Of a stretch of DNA of 64,000 nucleotides, positions 27,687 to 38,156 are shown in pieces. The position numbers and the translations under genes are program-made. This DNA comes from Glaciibacter superstes DSM 21135 (lineage in GTDB: Bacteria > Actinomycetota > Actinomycetes > Actinomycetales > Microbacteriaceae), in contig NZ_ATWH01000014.1 of the NCBI RefSeq assembly GCF_000421145.1, positions 124,001 through 188,000 of the forward strand, written 5' to 3'. Below the pieces are notes generated by a model. It saw nothing but the letters and a program-made list of their open reading frames with translations. It ran no database searches and was not told where the DNA came from. The first letter of the stretch is position 1; every line of letters starts with the position of its first letter.

Positions 27687-27866
27687 CTAGATTCTGCTAT
27701 GTGAAAAGAATAAGCGACTTCCCCACATGCGTCAACCGTTGGAGTGAGCCCGCCGGTCACGACCGACGAAATGGGTCTCGACGTTGTCGCTGGTTCACCC
27801 TGCCGAAACCAAGACGGGGGTCTCGACAAGCTCGACCAATGGGAAGGGGCTCGACCCTTCGACCCT

Positions 27867-27953
27867 TCGACAAGCTCAGGACGGCGCAAGCTCAGGACGG
27901 CGCAAGCTCAGGACGGTGCAGGCTCAGGAGACGGTGCAAGCTCAGGACGGTGC
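27867..27953. repeat. 16-bp tandem array (CAAGCTCAGGACGG), about five units
   Basis: Units of GCAAGCTCAGGACGGY begin after TTCGACAAGCTCAGGACGG; boundaries near 27885, 27901, 27917 (18 bp, degenerate) and 27935. There are no spacers, so it is not a CRISPR. It shares the CAAGCTCA core with the repeats at the hemL 3' end. The flanking 27700-27866 and 27954-27992 contain no gene. Confidence 0.85.
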
Positions 27954-27992
27954 AAGCCCGACCGACGAGTGGGGCGCGGTCGTCCCAAACTC

Positions 27993-28409
27993 CTAACCCG
28001 TGACGCCGAAGACGCGCATTCCCTCCACGAGCGTCTGCGCATCGCGTGTCATCGTACGGGCGACCGACGGCGTGCAATACCCGCCGTACTGTAGCAACGA
28101 CTTGTCCTTGAGCAACCGTCGGAGCTTACCGGCGAGGACCGGGCCACCTGGTCTCACTGTCGCAAGCAGATCAACGGCGACTCGGTGGTCCTGGTCATTG
28201 GCCCGCTCACCGAGGACGGCCCCACACATCGCGTCAGCAGCGGCAATACCCGCGCTGATCGCGTTCGATGCGGCGACTTGCGCCTCGGCGGAAGGGCCTG
28301 CTTTCCCGTCCACGTATTCCAGCCGCTCAAGTGCAACTTGCAGATGCTCCCGTGCCGTCCCCGCACGTTGTTGAATCTCCGACCTGGTCATCTTCACCAC
28401 GCGCGCCAT
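27993..28409 (-). CDS. Small helical protein, HEPN-like, partner of a nucleotidyltransferase
   Basis: 138 residues, mainly helical: REHLQVALERLEYVDG, then SNAISAGIAAADAMCGAVLGERANDQDH, LAGKLRRLLKDKSLLQYGG and DAQTLVEGMRVFG. It starts just after the nucleotidyltransferase gene (3 nt between stop and ATG; an internal start at 28391 is also possible). The helix-rich size, gene order and partner resemble HEPN/MNT modules, some of which are toxin-antitoxin systems. The RxxxxH signature typical of toxic HEPN proteins is not clearly present, so function is uncertain. Confidence 0.6.
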   Translation of the reverse strand: MARVVKMTRSEIQQRAGTAREHLQVALERLEYVDGKAGPSAEAQVAASNAISAGIAAADAMCGAVLGERANDQDHRVAVDLLATVRPGGPVLAGKLRRLLKDKSLLQYGGYCTPSVARTMTRDAQTLVEGMRVFGVTG

Positions 28410-28412
28410 CTG

Positions 28413-29057
28413 TCAGGAATCCAGAATGCGTCGCCGTAGTTCCGGTCCATGGAACGTGCGGGAGTCTGCCTGCCAGGATGCGACCATCGGGTCGCGAGAG
28501 CTGACCATTTCAGCGAGTCGTGCGCTACTCAGGTCGAAGACGTTGCACTCATTTCCGGTCCAGCGCTCAACTTCACTGGTGAGGTCGCCGACGAACTGCT
28601 CAATCAGGTGAGAACTGACGTCATCGGCGAATATGGCGACGATGTCGATATCGCTTTCGAGCGTGCTGCTGAAACGTGCGACAGAACCGAAAAGGGCAAG
28701 CGTCGTGTGCCTGGCGCCGGAACGGCCGAAACACTTTTCGAAGACAGCGATGATGCGCTCTTCAAGATCGCCCATGACGTCGTCCGTCGCCTGGACGACG
28801 GCTTCTATCACGGGCCAAAGAAGGTGCTCCCGGTTGGCGGTATACATGATTGACGGGCCGGATCTGCGGGCGGAAACCGTTCCATGGAGGACCAGTCGAT
28901 TGAGCGCAGACCTGACGCCGGGATTCGAACCAGTGGCAACAAGTTCCGCGATGCGGGAGCCACTCAACGGCGCCGTCGTATGACCGAGGACGCGCAGCAC
29001 CTGCCCCTCAAGGCTCGGAATGATGGCGCTGATCGGATTACTGAGGTCCACCTGCAC
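28413..29057 (-). CDS. Winged-helix plus MNT-type nucleotidyltransferase protein
   Basis: 214 residues. The N-terminal half (to about 85) has a winged-helix pattern: QVLRVLGHTTAPLSGSRIAELV, then RSALNRLVLHGTVSAR. The C-terminal half has the minimal nucleotidyltransferase motif LFGSVARFSSTLESDIDIVAIF (GS plus DxD). Such proteins may adenylylate a partner or repress their own operon. It is directly followed by the HEPN-like gene. The pair lies between the glyoxylate operon and the transposon target gene and is host DNA. Confidence 0.75.
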   Translation of the reverse strand: MQVDLSNPISAIIPSLEGQVLRVLGHTTAPLSGSRIAELVATGSNPGVRSALNRLVLHGTVSARRSGPSIMYTANREHLLWPVIEAVVQATDDVMGDLEERIIAVFEKCFGRSGARHTTLALFGSVARFSSTLESDIDIVAIFADDVSSHLIEQFVGDLTSEVERWTGNECNVFDLSSARLAEMVSSRDPMVASWQADSRTFHGPELRRRILDS

Positions 29058-29133
29058 CGCTCCCTTAGGTCTGATGAAATAGTAGCAGAACTGTTCAAAT
29101 TACATCAGAAGTGCTGGCACCAAGCTCGCCACG

Positions 29134-29442
29134 TTAGCGACCGGAACGTTCCATCTCCCGCACCGAGAACTCCCAGAAGGAACGTTCAATCACCGTACCC
29201 GCTGGCCACTGCCTGGCAATGTCGACCATGAGCGCTGCCAAAGAATCGGCATCCTGGCGGCCCCAGCCTTGCGCGTCCAGCCCATCGCCGATCGCGGTGA
29301 CATACCGGTCTAGCGTGAGGTCGGGAAACTCGGCAGTCCGTGCCGTGGTGGTCGGACGAGCTGACGAGAGACCGGCGAACCCTCGGGAGCATCCGCACTC
29401 GTTTGCCGGGTCCCGACGGTCACGGGCGCACCGCTCCTGCAC
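29134..29442 (-). pseudogene. 3' part of a host gene split by the transposon
   Basis: About 102 codons, open to the left transposon boundary: ERCARDRRDPANECGCSRGF, then TTTARTAEFPDLTLDRYVTA. The missing 5' part (28 codons) lies at 44654-44742 beyond the right end. Joining them at the duplicated TGCAC gives one uninterrupted 130-codon frame starting MKVLTATREKQG. The restored protein resembles a conserved actinomycete family of unknown function (possibly DUF7715) with a Cys-rich CGCSRGF centre. The gene is disrupted here. Confidence 0.88.
29438..29442. repeat. Target-site duplication, left copy (TGCAC)
   Basis: TGCAC immediately precedes the left TIR and is repeated at 44654-44658 immediately after the right TIR. 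Five base pairs is the Tn3-family duplication length. Confidence 0.93.
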
Positions 29443-29481
29443 GGGGTCTGAGTAGTAGTAGAACGAAAACGTCCGCTAAGG
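29443..29481 (+). repeat. Left Tn3-family terminal inverted repeat
   Basis: Begins GGGGTCTGAGTAGTA and ends ACGTCCGCTAAGG. It differs from the reverse complement of the right TIR at two of 39 positions. Similarity to the right end extends inward through GGCTYGGTCGTTC to about 29492. Confidence 0.95.
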
Positions 29482-29488
29482 GCTTGGT

Positions 29489-29510
29489 CGTTCCACTACT
29501 ACTCAGACCC
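29489..29510 (-). repeat. Inverted partial TIR, closing a 68-bp mini-element
   Basis: The plus strand reads CGTTCC-ACTACTACTCAGACCC, which is TIR positions 2-23 in the opposite orientation. With the left TIR it forms a 68-bp unit (29443-29510) made of almost nothing but two facing ends, like a Tn3-derived inverted-repeat miniature element. Confidence 0.85.
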
Positions 29511-29528
29511 GTGAGCTGGTGCGCAGGG

Positions 29529-30443
29529 TCAGCCGAGAGGGGGCCGGCCGGCAAACAGCTGGTGAAAGTGGTTGATCGGCCCGTTGCCCGCACCGACTTC
29601 CAGTTCGTTCGCATGCAGCAGCGCATCCTGCAGCCAGGCCTTGACCCGCGACAGCGACATGGCCCAGTCGCCCGTCCGGGCCTGAACCGTCGCCATGGCC
29701 GAGGAAAGCGAACAGCCCGTCCCGTGCGTGTTGCTCGTGTCGACGCGAGGCGAAGCGAACTCGACCACGGTGTCGGCCAGTAATCCCTGGGTGTTGACCA
29801 GCGCATCCGGACAGCTGACACCGGTCAGGTGTCCACCCTTGACCAGCACTGTCACCCCCGAGATCCTGGATAAGCGCTTGCCCTGTTCCACCGCCTCGGG
29901 CCAGCTGCACGCGGTCGGCTCCTGCAGCAGCACCGCCAGTTCGGGGATATTGGGGGTGACCAGATCGGCGAGAGACACCAAATCCCGCAGGGCCTGCTCG
30001 GCGGATGGGGCAAGGAGGCGGTCACCGCTCGTAGCCACCATGACCGGATCCAGAACCACCAGGGGAGGACGGGTGGCTTCCAGCCAGGAGCGGACCTCCC
30101 GGATCACATCGACATCGGCCAGCATGCCGATCTTGACGGCATCGATCACGACGTCATCGCTGACCGCGTTGAGCTGCTCGCGGAGAAACTCCACCGGCGG
30201 GGTGTGCACGGAGCGTACCCCGCGCGTATTTTGGGCCACTAGGGCGGTCACGACGGCCATGCCGTAGCCACCGTTGGCCGCGATGCTTTTCAGGTCCGCT
30301 TGGATGCCTGCGCCGCCGGTGGGGTCGGTTCCAGCGATACTGAGCACTCGGGGGGTCGATCTTAGACTCGCTCTCTGATTCGCTCTGGCGGCATGGCTTA
30401 ACATGCGTGGCATCCCTTCGTTCGTGCTCGGAGACAGGTTCAT
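29529..30443 (-). CDS. thiD: Hydroxymethylpyrimidine / HMP-phosphate kinase
   Basis: 304 residues from ATG 30443 (later in-frame starts at 30413 and 30404 are possible); the longer frame is a shadow of ykoC. Ribokinase-fold signatures are LSIAGTDPTGGAGIQADLKS, KIGMLADVDVI, LVVLDPVMVATSGDRL and the anion hole NTHGTGCSLSSAMA. It phosphorylates imported HMP twice to HMP pyrophosphate for ThiE. It is the last gene of the riboswitch-controlled ykoE-ykoD-ykoC-thiD operon and ends 18 nt inside the transposon's left mini-element. Confidence 0.95.
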   Translation of the reverse strand: MNLSPSTNEGMPRMLSHAARANQRASLRSTPRVLSIAGTDPTGGAGIQADLKSIAANGGYGMAVVTALVAQNTRGVRSVHTPPVEFLREQLNAVSDDVVIDAVKIGMLADVDVIREVRSWLEATRPPLVVLDPVMVATSGDRLLAPSAEQALRDLVSLADLVTPNIPELAVLLQEPTACSWPEAVEQGKRLSRISGVTVLVKGGHLTGVSCPDALVNTQGLLADTVVEFASPRVDTSNTHGTGCSLSSAMATVQARTGDWAMSLSRVKAWLQDALLHANELEVGAGNGPINHFHQLFAGRPPLG

Positions 30444-30475
30444 CGGGTAGTCATCTCTACTCGGCCGTTTGATTT

Positions 30476-31321
30476 TCACGTCCACACGGGGTTCCAGGTG
30501 TGTAGGGCGATTGCGGCCGTCAGAGACGCACCGGTGATGATCACGCCGGCCGTCAGGACCCACACGTCGATGACTCCGACGTTGGATTCGCGCGCCCACG
30601 TGCGTTGGCGGCCGCCGAAGCCTCTGGCCTCCATGGTCGCGGCTAGTCTGGTTGCCCGGCGGATGGCTTGCACCAGCAAGGCCAGGCCCTGGCCGACGGA
30701 TGCCGTGAACCGGCCCAGGAAACCGACGTTCGAGCCCACACCGCGGGCGCGGCGGGCCATGCCGAGGGTCTGCCATTCCTCGATCATGAGCCCGACCAGC
30801 CGCAGGGCGGCCAACGCCCCGAGCACAAAACGATGCGGCAGCCTCAGATTCTGGGCGAGCGAGTCGGCCAGGTCCGTCGGATCGGTGCTGGCGAGCAGAA
30901 TGATACCCGGCAGGGCGATGGCGATTCCACGCAGCACAATGGCCAGTCCGGACTCCAGCGAGCCTTCCGTGAAGACCAGCGGCCCCCAATCGAGCAGCAC
31001 GCCACCGGTCTTGGGAGCCAGGAGGGCCGTTCCGTAGCCGCCGACCAGTGCTGCCGCCAGAATCGGCCAGCCGCGCACAACCAGAGCACGGATGCTGACC
31101 CCGGCCAGCGGGAAAATCGTCAGCTCACAGACCAGTGCGACTGTCGAGGATGCCCAATCGATGGTGAGGAGCAGGGCCAGCGTCAGGAGCAGAGCTGCGG
31201 CGAGCTTGGATAACGGGTTGGCGTGGGCCAGCCACCCGGTGGACCGTGGCACCGCGATGACGTCGGTGCTCATGTCGGTGCTCATGTCGGCACTCATGGC
31301 GGCCGTCACGTCGGTGCTCAT
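30476..31321 (-). CDS. ykoC: ECF transporter transmembrane (T) component
   Basis: 281 residues with about six membrane segments (LAAALLLTLALLLTIDWAS and GIAIALPGIILLAS among them) and the coupling motifs of EcfT proteins, seen as LAALRLVGLMIEEWQTLGMA-RRARG and RATRLAATMEARGFG. It links the S component to the ATPase. The start is unusual: a 12-bp tandem repeat makes four MSTD-like units with ATGs at 31321, 31297, 31285 and 31273. The first overlaps the ykoD stop by 4 nt. Confidence 0.92.
   Translation of the reverse strand: MSTDVTAAMSADMSTDMSTDVIAVPRSTGWLAHANPLSKLAAALLLTLALLLTIDWASSTVALVCELTIFPLAGVSIRALVVRGWPILAAALVGGYGTALLAPKTGGVLLDWGPLVFTEGSLESGLAIVLRGIAIALPGIILLASTDPTDLADSLAQNLRLPHRFVLGALAALRLVGLMIEEWQTLGMARRARGVGSNVGFLGRFTASVGQGLALLVQAIRRATRLAATMEARGFGGRQRTWARESNVGVIDVWVLTAGVIITGASLTAAIALHTWNPVWT
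31262..31321. repeat. 12-bp tandem units (TCGGTGCTCATG) at the ykoC start
   Basis: Four in-frame copies or near copies encode MSTD, MSAD, MSTD and MSTD, each with a possible start codon. The first and second are separated by a VTAA linker. Confidence 0.88.
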
Positions 31322-32853
31322 GCCAGAGCCTCAAGCACGACACGGTCAGGTTCCAGGTGCAGTCGGCGACCGCCCAGAACCTTGGTGAATTCCTCGTCGT
31401 GGGTGACGGAGACGACGGCGGTTCCGGCATCCAGCAGCTCGGTGAGCAGCCCGGCCAATTCGGCCCAGGTGTTCGCGTCCTGCCCGAAGGTCGGCTCATC
31501 GAGCACCAGAACCTGCGGGCTGGCCGCGAGCACGGTGGCAACGGACAACCGACGCTTTTCGCCCCCCGACAGGGTGAACGGGTTGGCCGCGGTCAGATGC
31601 GTCAGGCGGAGCCGCTGCAGAAGATCGTCCACGCGTTCCTCCCCCCGACCCAGACGCCGCGGTCCGAAGTTCAGCTCGTCCAGAACGTTACCGGTGACAA
31701 ACTGGTGCTCCGGTTCCTGAAACACCGTGCCGATTCGAGCGATGAGCTCTGACCCGGTCCAGGCAAAGGGATCAGGCCCGGCTTCGCGGTGCAGCACGGC
31801 GGATGCGACGACCTCACCCCGGGCGGCGGGCAGCAGCCCGCCCAGAGTCAGGGCGACCGTGGATTTGCCGACGCCGTTGGGACCGGTGATGCTCAGTGCC
31901 AGCCCGGCTCGCACCTCGGCCGAAAGTCCTGCAACAACGGGGGTGACCGGATGCCGACGGTTTGATCGCCGGCGGGAGACGCCGAGGCCTGACGCACTCA
32001 GGAGTACTGAGCCATCGGTTCCGCGCAAGCCTCCGTTCTGGTCGGTCGGCGGATTCACGCGGCTTCGGGTCTCGGGGACGAAACCCGGAACCCACACTCC
32101 GGCCCCGATCAGCATCCGGCGGGCCTGGTTCAGCACATTGGCGGGGGAGCCGTCGATCATGACGCCTCCGCCGGGCTCCAGAACGACAATCCGGGTCGCC
32201 ACATCCGCCCAAATGGCCACCCGATGCTCGACCACGACCAGTGTCGCCCCCGTGCGGTCAAGGGTTCTCACCACCGCGTCGCGCACCTCGAGCACGCCTG
32301 CCGGGTCAAGGTTCGCCGTCGGCTCATCCAACAGGATCAGGCCCGGCCGCATGGCCAGGATGCCGGCCAGCCCGAGGCGTTGTTTCTGGCCGCCGGACAG
32401 CCGCGAGGTGGGGTGGTCCAGCGGAAGGTTCAGTCCGACGGCGTCGAGAGATTCGTGCACCCGCAGCCAGATTTCCTCCCGGGGTACCGAGAGATTCTCC
32501 GCGCCGAATGCGACGTCGTCACCCAACCGGGAGAGGACCACCTGTGAATCCGGATCTTGCTGCATCAGCCCGGAGCGGCCGCGCTGCTCGGCGGCCGGCC
32601 GGCCGTCGATCAGCAGCCGGCCGAATTCGGAGGCCTCTTCGTCGCCGCCGAGAACGCCGGCCAGTGCGTGGAGCAGTGTCGACTTGCCGGCTCCGGAGGG
32701 GCCAAGTAGCAAAACGCGTTCCCCGGGCTCAATCGTCAGGTTCAGGTCGGCGATCGCCTTGCGGGTGCGGCCGGAATGTTGCCAGCCCCAGCCTGCGGCG
32801 GACACCGCAGCGGGCCGTACCCCGTCGTTGCCGTGGTTCTTCGGGAAACCCAT
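31318..32853 (-). CDS. ykoD: ECF transporter ATPase with two fused ABC domains
   Basis: 511 residues. The first ABC domain has GPSGAGKSTLLHALAG, LSGGQKQRLGLAGI and LILLDEPTANLDP. The second has GPNGVGKSTVALTLGG, LSGGEKRRLSVATV and VLVLDEPTFGQD, so both look catalytically complete. This fused architecture is that of YkoD in the YkoEDC importer for the thiamine precursor HMP. It starts 3 nt after ykoE and overlaps ykoC by 4 nt. Confidence 0.94.
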   Translation of the reverse strand: MGFPKNHGNDGVRPAAVSAAGWGWQHSGRTRKAIADLNLTIEPGERVLLLGPSGAGKSTLLHALAGVLGGDEEASEFGRLLIDGRPAAEQRGRSGLMQQDPDSQVVLSRLGDDVAFGAENLSVPREEIWLRVHESLDAVGLNLPLDHPTSRLSGGQKQRLGLAGILAMRPGLILLDEPTANLDPAGVLEVRDAVVRTLDRTGATLVVVEHRVAIWADVATRIVVLEPGGGVMIDGSPANVLNQARRMLIGAGVWVPGFVPETRSRVNPPTDQNGGLRGTDGSVLLSASGLGVSRRRSNRRHPVTPVVAGLSAEVRAGLALSITGPNGVGKSTVALTLGGLLPAARGEVVASAVLHREAGPDPFAWTGSELIARIGTVFQEPEHQFVTGNVLDELNFGPRRLGRGEERVDDLLQRLRLTHLTAANPFTLSGGEKRRLSVATVLAASPQVLVLDEPTFGQDANTWAELAGLLTELLDAGTAVVSVTHDEEFTKVLGGRRLHLEPDRVVLEALA

Positions 32854-32856
32854 CCG

Positions 32857-33471
32857 TCAGAACACGGATTCCGTGGCTGCTCGTCGGGCGGCCAGGTTGG
32901 ACAGCGCGCCCGTGCGGCCAAGGCCCCGCACGGCCAGCCAGGACAACAGGCCGGCGATGACGGCACCGGAGACGGCACCGAGAATCAGGTAGACGATCTT
33001 CCAACCGAACGCCCACTCGGCGTTACTGCTGAAGCTGGCATGGATGCCCATCGCCACACCGGCCAGCGCCCCGGCGAGCACGGCGACCGACAGCGTGAAC
33101 TTTCGGTAGCCAAACAGCGCGAAGGCCAACTCGGCCCCGACGCCCTGAATCAGGCCCGAGAGAATGACGGTGAGTCCGAAGGCCGAGCCCAGCAGCGCTT
33201 CGACGACGGCGGCCAGCAGTTCACAGTAGAGCGCGGCCCCTGGCTTACGGATGAGCAGACCGCCGATGACGCCGGCAATCAGCCAGCCGCCGCCATAGAG
33301 TCCACCGAGAGGCGGAAACGCCGCCGTGATGACCGCGATGCCCGCGTATCCGGCCGACCAGGCCCAGAAGATGACGCCGACGGCGACGGATACGACGGAG
33401 GCGACGACGATATCGACGACGCGCCATTCGCGCGTCTTTTTCTTTACAACTGTGGTTTCGGTGTTGGTCAT
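32857..33471 (-). CDS. ykoE: ECF transporter S component (YkoE, HMP/thiamine-precursor binding)
   Basis: 204 residues with about five membrane helices: IVVASVVSVAVGVIFWAWSA, PPLGGLYGGGWLIAGVIGGL, GSAFGLTVILSGLIQGVGAE, AVLAGALAGVAMGIHA and YLILGAVSGAVIAGLLSWLA. The FPPLGGLYGGGW segment is typical of YkoE. It is the substrate-specific subunit; HMP is the expected ligand from the riboswitch and neighbouring thiD. Its AGGAGG ribosome-binding site is buried in a hairpin (33477-33496) downstream of a TPP riboswitch. Confidence 0.93.
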   Translation of the reverse strand: MTNTETTVVKKKTREWRVVDIVVASVVSVAVGVIFWAWSAGYAGIAVITAAFPPLGGLYGGGWLIAGVIGGLLIRKPGAALYCELLAAVVEALLGSAFGLTVILSGLIQGVGAELAFALFGYRKFTLSVAVLAGALAGVAMGIHASFSSNAEWAFGWKIVYLILGAVSGAVIAGLLSWLAVRGLGRTGALSNLAARRAATESVF

Positions 33472-33476
33472 GATGT

Positions 33477-33496
33477 CCTCCTGAGGAAACAGGAGG
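33477..33496 (-). promoter_or_regulatory. Shine-Dalgarno-sequestering hairpin of ykoE
   Basis: On the minus strand CCTCCTG pairs with CAGGAGG across a 6-nt loop; the 3' arm is the ykoE ribosome-binding site, 5-6 nt before the ATG. It is a likely translational expression platform for the upstream TPP aptamer. Confidence 0.7.
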
Positions 33497-33560
33497 GGAG
33501 AGGCATCCGTCGAAAGCGGGTCTGGAATCAGACCCGGTGTCGCTGTTGTCTCTGAGAACT

Positions 33561-33662
33561 CGACTCCCTTCGCCGGTACTAACCGGATCAGGTTCGAGGG
33601 TCTGCGTGTGAACGCACTCTCAGCGCCCGACTTCGCTGTTGCGAGCCGGCGCTCCCCTGTCG
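33561..33662 (-). promoter_or_regulatory. TPP riboswitch upstream of ykoE-ykoD-ykoC-thiD
   Basis: The minus strand carries the THI-element consensus: GGGCGCTGAGAGTGCG, then CCCTCGAACCTGATCCGG, TTAGTACCGG and GCGAAGGGAG, with a 5' GGGGAGCGCC arm. The pyrimidine-sensor CTGAGA and the AACCTGATCC helix are intact. Confidence 0.95.
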
Positions 33663-33796
33663 TTATGTGGCTGTTGTTAAGTGGTGTTGTGGTGCCGAAA
33701 GACTCGGCAGGTCTGGTTTACACGAGGTTTGGTACGAGGTCAATTCCGCGCCGCCAGCCAGCCAGCCAAGCAGACGCCAGGCCGCGAGGCATCCGT

Positions 33797-36125
<2,329 letters not shown>

Positions 36126-36133
<8 letters not shown>

Positions 36134-37361
36134 GCTGGGCCTCCTTCGATGTGGTGGGTCGTGAAAAACGGTCGGGACGAAAGCGGTTCCACCGGGCGTT
36201 GTCCGTGCCGTCAAGAAGTTGCAGGCAGAGCTGAGCCGCGATCGGGGTGAGCAGCACACCGTGGCGGAAAAAACCCGTGGCGATGATGAGACCGGCAATG
36301 TCTCCGCCGCCACCTCCCGGGGCGCGGGACACGCGTCCGAGCAGCGGTGCATTGTCGGGTGTGCCCGGCCGCGCGCGGGCCGTGGTCTCAATGAGTTCCA
36401 GCTCGGCGACAGCGGGCACGAGCACCTGGGAATCCCGCAGCAGTTGATGCACACCGCCGGCGGAAACCGCCGCAGAACCGTCCTCGCGTGAGGTGGCGCC
36501 GATCACGAGCGTTCCATCGGAACGCGGAACGAGATACACCGGCAGGCCGCGAACCAGTCCGCGAATAGTCGCCGTGAGCAGTGGCTGGAGGCGCTCCGGA
36601 ACGCGCAGGCGCAGGATGTCTCCATAAACGGGACGCAGCGGTAACTTCAGCCCGGCGGGCAGCCCGTTGAGCTCCGAAGCCGCCAGGCCGTTGGCCACGA
36701 TCACCTCGCCCGCGTTGACCGAGGAGCCATCGGCGAGGTAGACGCCGGTGACTCGAGAGGTGGTATCCGATTGGTCTTCATGCAGCAGCCCGACGGCGTT
36801 CTGCCGGATCGAGTAATTGTGGGTCCATTTCTCTTGACTGGCGGTGACCGCGATGGCGGATTCCAGCCGACTGGCCAGTAGTCGGGGGTCGGCCTGATGA
36901 TCCTGTTCGACGTTGAAGGCGCTGGACAGCTGGGGACCCAGCAGGGGTTCCATGGACCGTGCTTCGCGGATGGTCAGCGGCTCCACCAGTAGTCCATGCT
37001 GAAGCTGCACCTCGCGCAGATCGGTCAACGCCTGCCGGTCGGCGGCGTCCGCGCCCACGGTTATCGTTCTGGTCAGCCGGTACCCGGTGGAGGCTTCAGC
37101 CGTCTCGAGCGGTTTCACAAAGGCTGGATACAGCGCCGCAGAGGCCAGCGTCAGCTCCAGTAGACCTTCTTCCTGATAGTGCAGCTCGCTGACCGGAGCC
37201 AGCATGCCTGCTGCCGCATATGTTGCCCCCGAGGCCGGCGCGGGGTCGATGACGGCGACGGTACGGCCGGATTGCGCCGCAGTCCAGGCAATTCCGAGGC
37301 CGACAATGCCAGCGCCGATCACGGCAACATCTACGTCTGCCAGAACAGGTGATCCAGTCAA
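36126..37361 (-). CDS. thiO: Glycine oxidase ThiO
   Basis: 411 residues, an FAD-dependent amine oxidase: AVIGAGIVGLGIAWTAAQSG at the N-terminus, GATYAAAGMLAPVSE, DGTLVIGATSREDGS and LIIATGFFRHGVLLTP at the C-terminus. It oxidises glycine to dehydroglycine for ThiG. The start is TTG 37361; the only nearby ATG is in another frame. The GGGAAGGA ribosome-binding site lies within the 3' strand of the upstream TPP riboswitch. First gene of thiO-thiS-thiG-thiF. Confidence 0.94.
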
Positions 37362-37370
37362 AAAAGCATT

Positions 37371-37500
37371 CCTTCCCTACGCCGGTACTAGCCGGATCAG
37401 GTCTGTTGTTGAACACAACACGGTCGGCCGGTGAATGAGTAACCGGTGCCCTCTCAGCCTGTCTCCCCGATGTGGTGCAGGCTCCCGTAGATCGCCTCTA
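37371..37500 (-). promoter_or_regulatory. TPP riboswitch upstream of thiO-thiS-thiG-thiF
   Basis: The minus strand shows CAGGCTGAGAGGGCACCGG, an extended variable helix, AGACCTGATCCGGCTAGTA and CCGGCGTAGGGAAGGA. The terminal AGGGAAGGA is also the thiO ribosome-binding site, so ligand binding can directly mask it. The 5' end lies only about 12 nt from the divergent thiE start. Confidence 0.93.
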
Positions 37501-37511
37501 GTGTAGTTCCA

Positions 37512-38156
37512 ATGGCCCACGATCACGCCCAGCTGTACCTGTGCACGGATGCCCGCAAGGAGCGCGGCGATTTTTCCGCGTTCCTGGATGCCGCCTTCAC
37601 TGGAGGCGTGGACATCATCCAGCTTCGGGACAAAACCCTCGAGGCCGCCGAGGAACTGGAACTCCTGAGGGTGCTCCAGGGGTCGGCCGAGCGCCACGGC
37701 AAGCTGTGGGCCGTCAACGACCGGGCGGACATCGCATCCGTCAGCCAAGCGCCGGTCTTTCACATCGGTCAGAAAGATCTCCCGCTGGCTTCCGCCCGAT
37801 CTCTCCTGGGCCCCAAAACCAGAATCGGACTCTCCAGCCATACGCCGGAGCAGGTTACCGATGCACTGGCCGCCCCCGGCCTCGACTACTTCTGTGTCGG
37901 CCCGGTCTGGGCGACGCCCACCAAACCCGAGCGTGCCGCCGTCGGGTTGGAGCTGGTGCGGTACGCCGCCGAACGCGTGCTGGCTGTCGAAAGCGTGCTG
38001 CCCTGGTATGCCATTGGAGGCATTGACCTGGAAAACGTCGAGCAGGTCGTCGCGACCGGAGCGAGCCGCATCGTCGTCGTTCGTGCCATCACCGAGGCCG
38101 AGGATCCGACGGAGGCCGCGCAGAAACTCCGCGCTTGCCTGCCACCGTTGGATTAG
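37512..38156 (+). CDS. thiE: Thiamine-phosphate synthase
   Basis: 214 residues. TIM-barrel signatures: [67 protein letters not shown] and [20 protein letters not shown]. It couples HMP-PP with thiazole phosphate. It is the only plus-strand biosynthetic gene in the cargo. No Shine-Dalgarno precedes the ATG, and a possible -10 element (TAGTGT) lies about 8-13 nt upstream, so it may be leaderless. It converges with the monooxygenase gene, the two stops overlapping by 4 nt. Confidence 0.95.
   Translation: MAHDHAQLYLCTDARKERGDFSAFLDAAFTGGVDIIQLRDKTLEAAEELELLRVLQGSAERHGKLWAVNDRADIASVSQAPVFHIGQKDLPLASARSLLGPKTRIGLSSHTPEQVTDALAAPGLDYFCVGPVWATPTKPERAAVGLELVRYAAERVLAVESVLPWYAIGGIDLENVEQVVATGASRIVVVRAITEAEDPTEAAQKLRACLPPLD

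Noticed and set aside
27867..27953. Direct repeats considered as a CRISPR array
   Set aside because: Units are 16 bp and contiguous with no unique spacers, and there are no cas genes.
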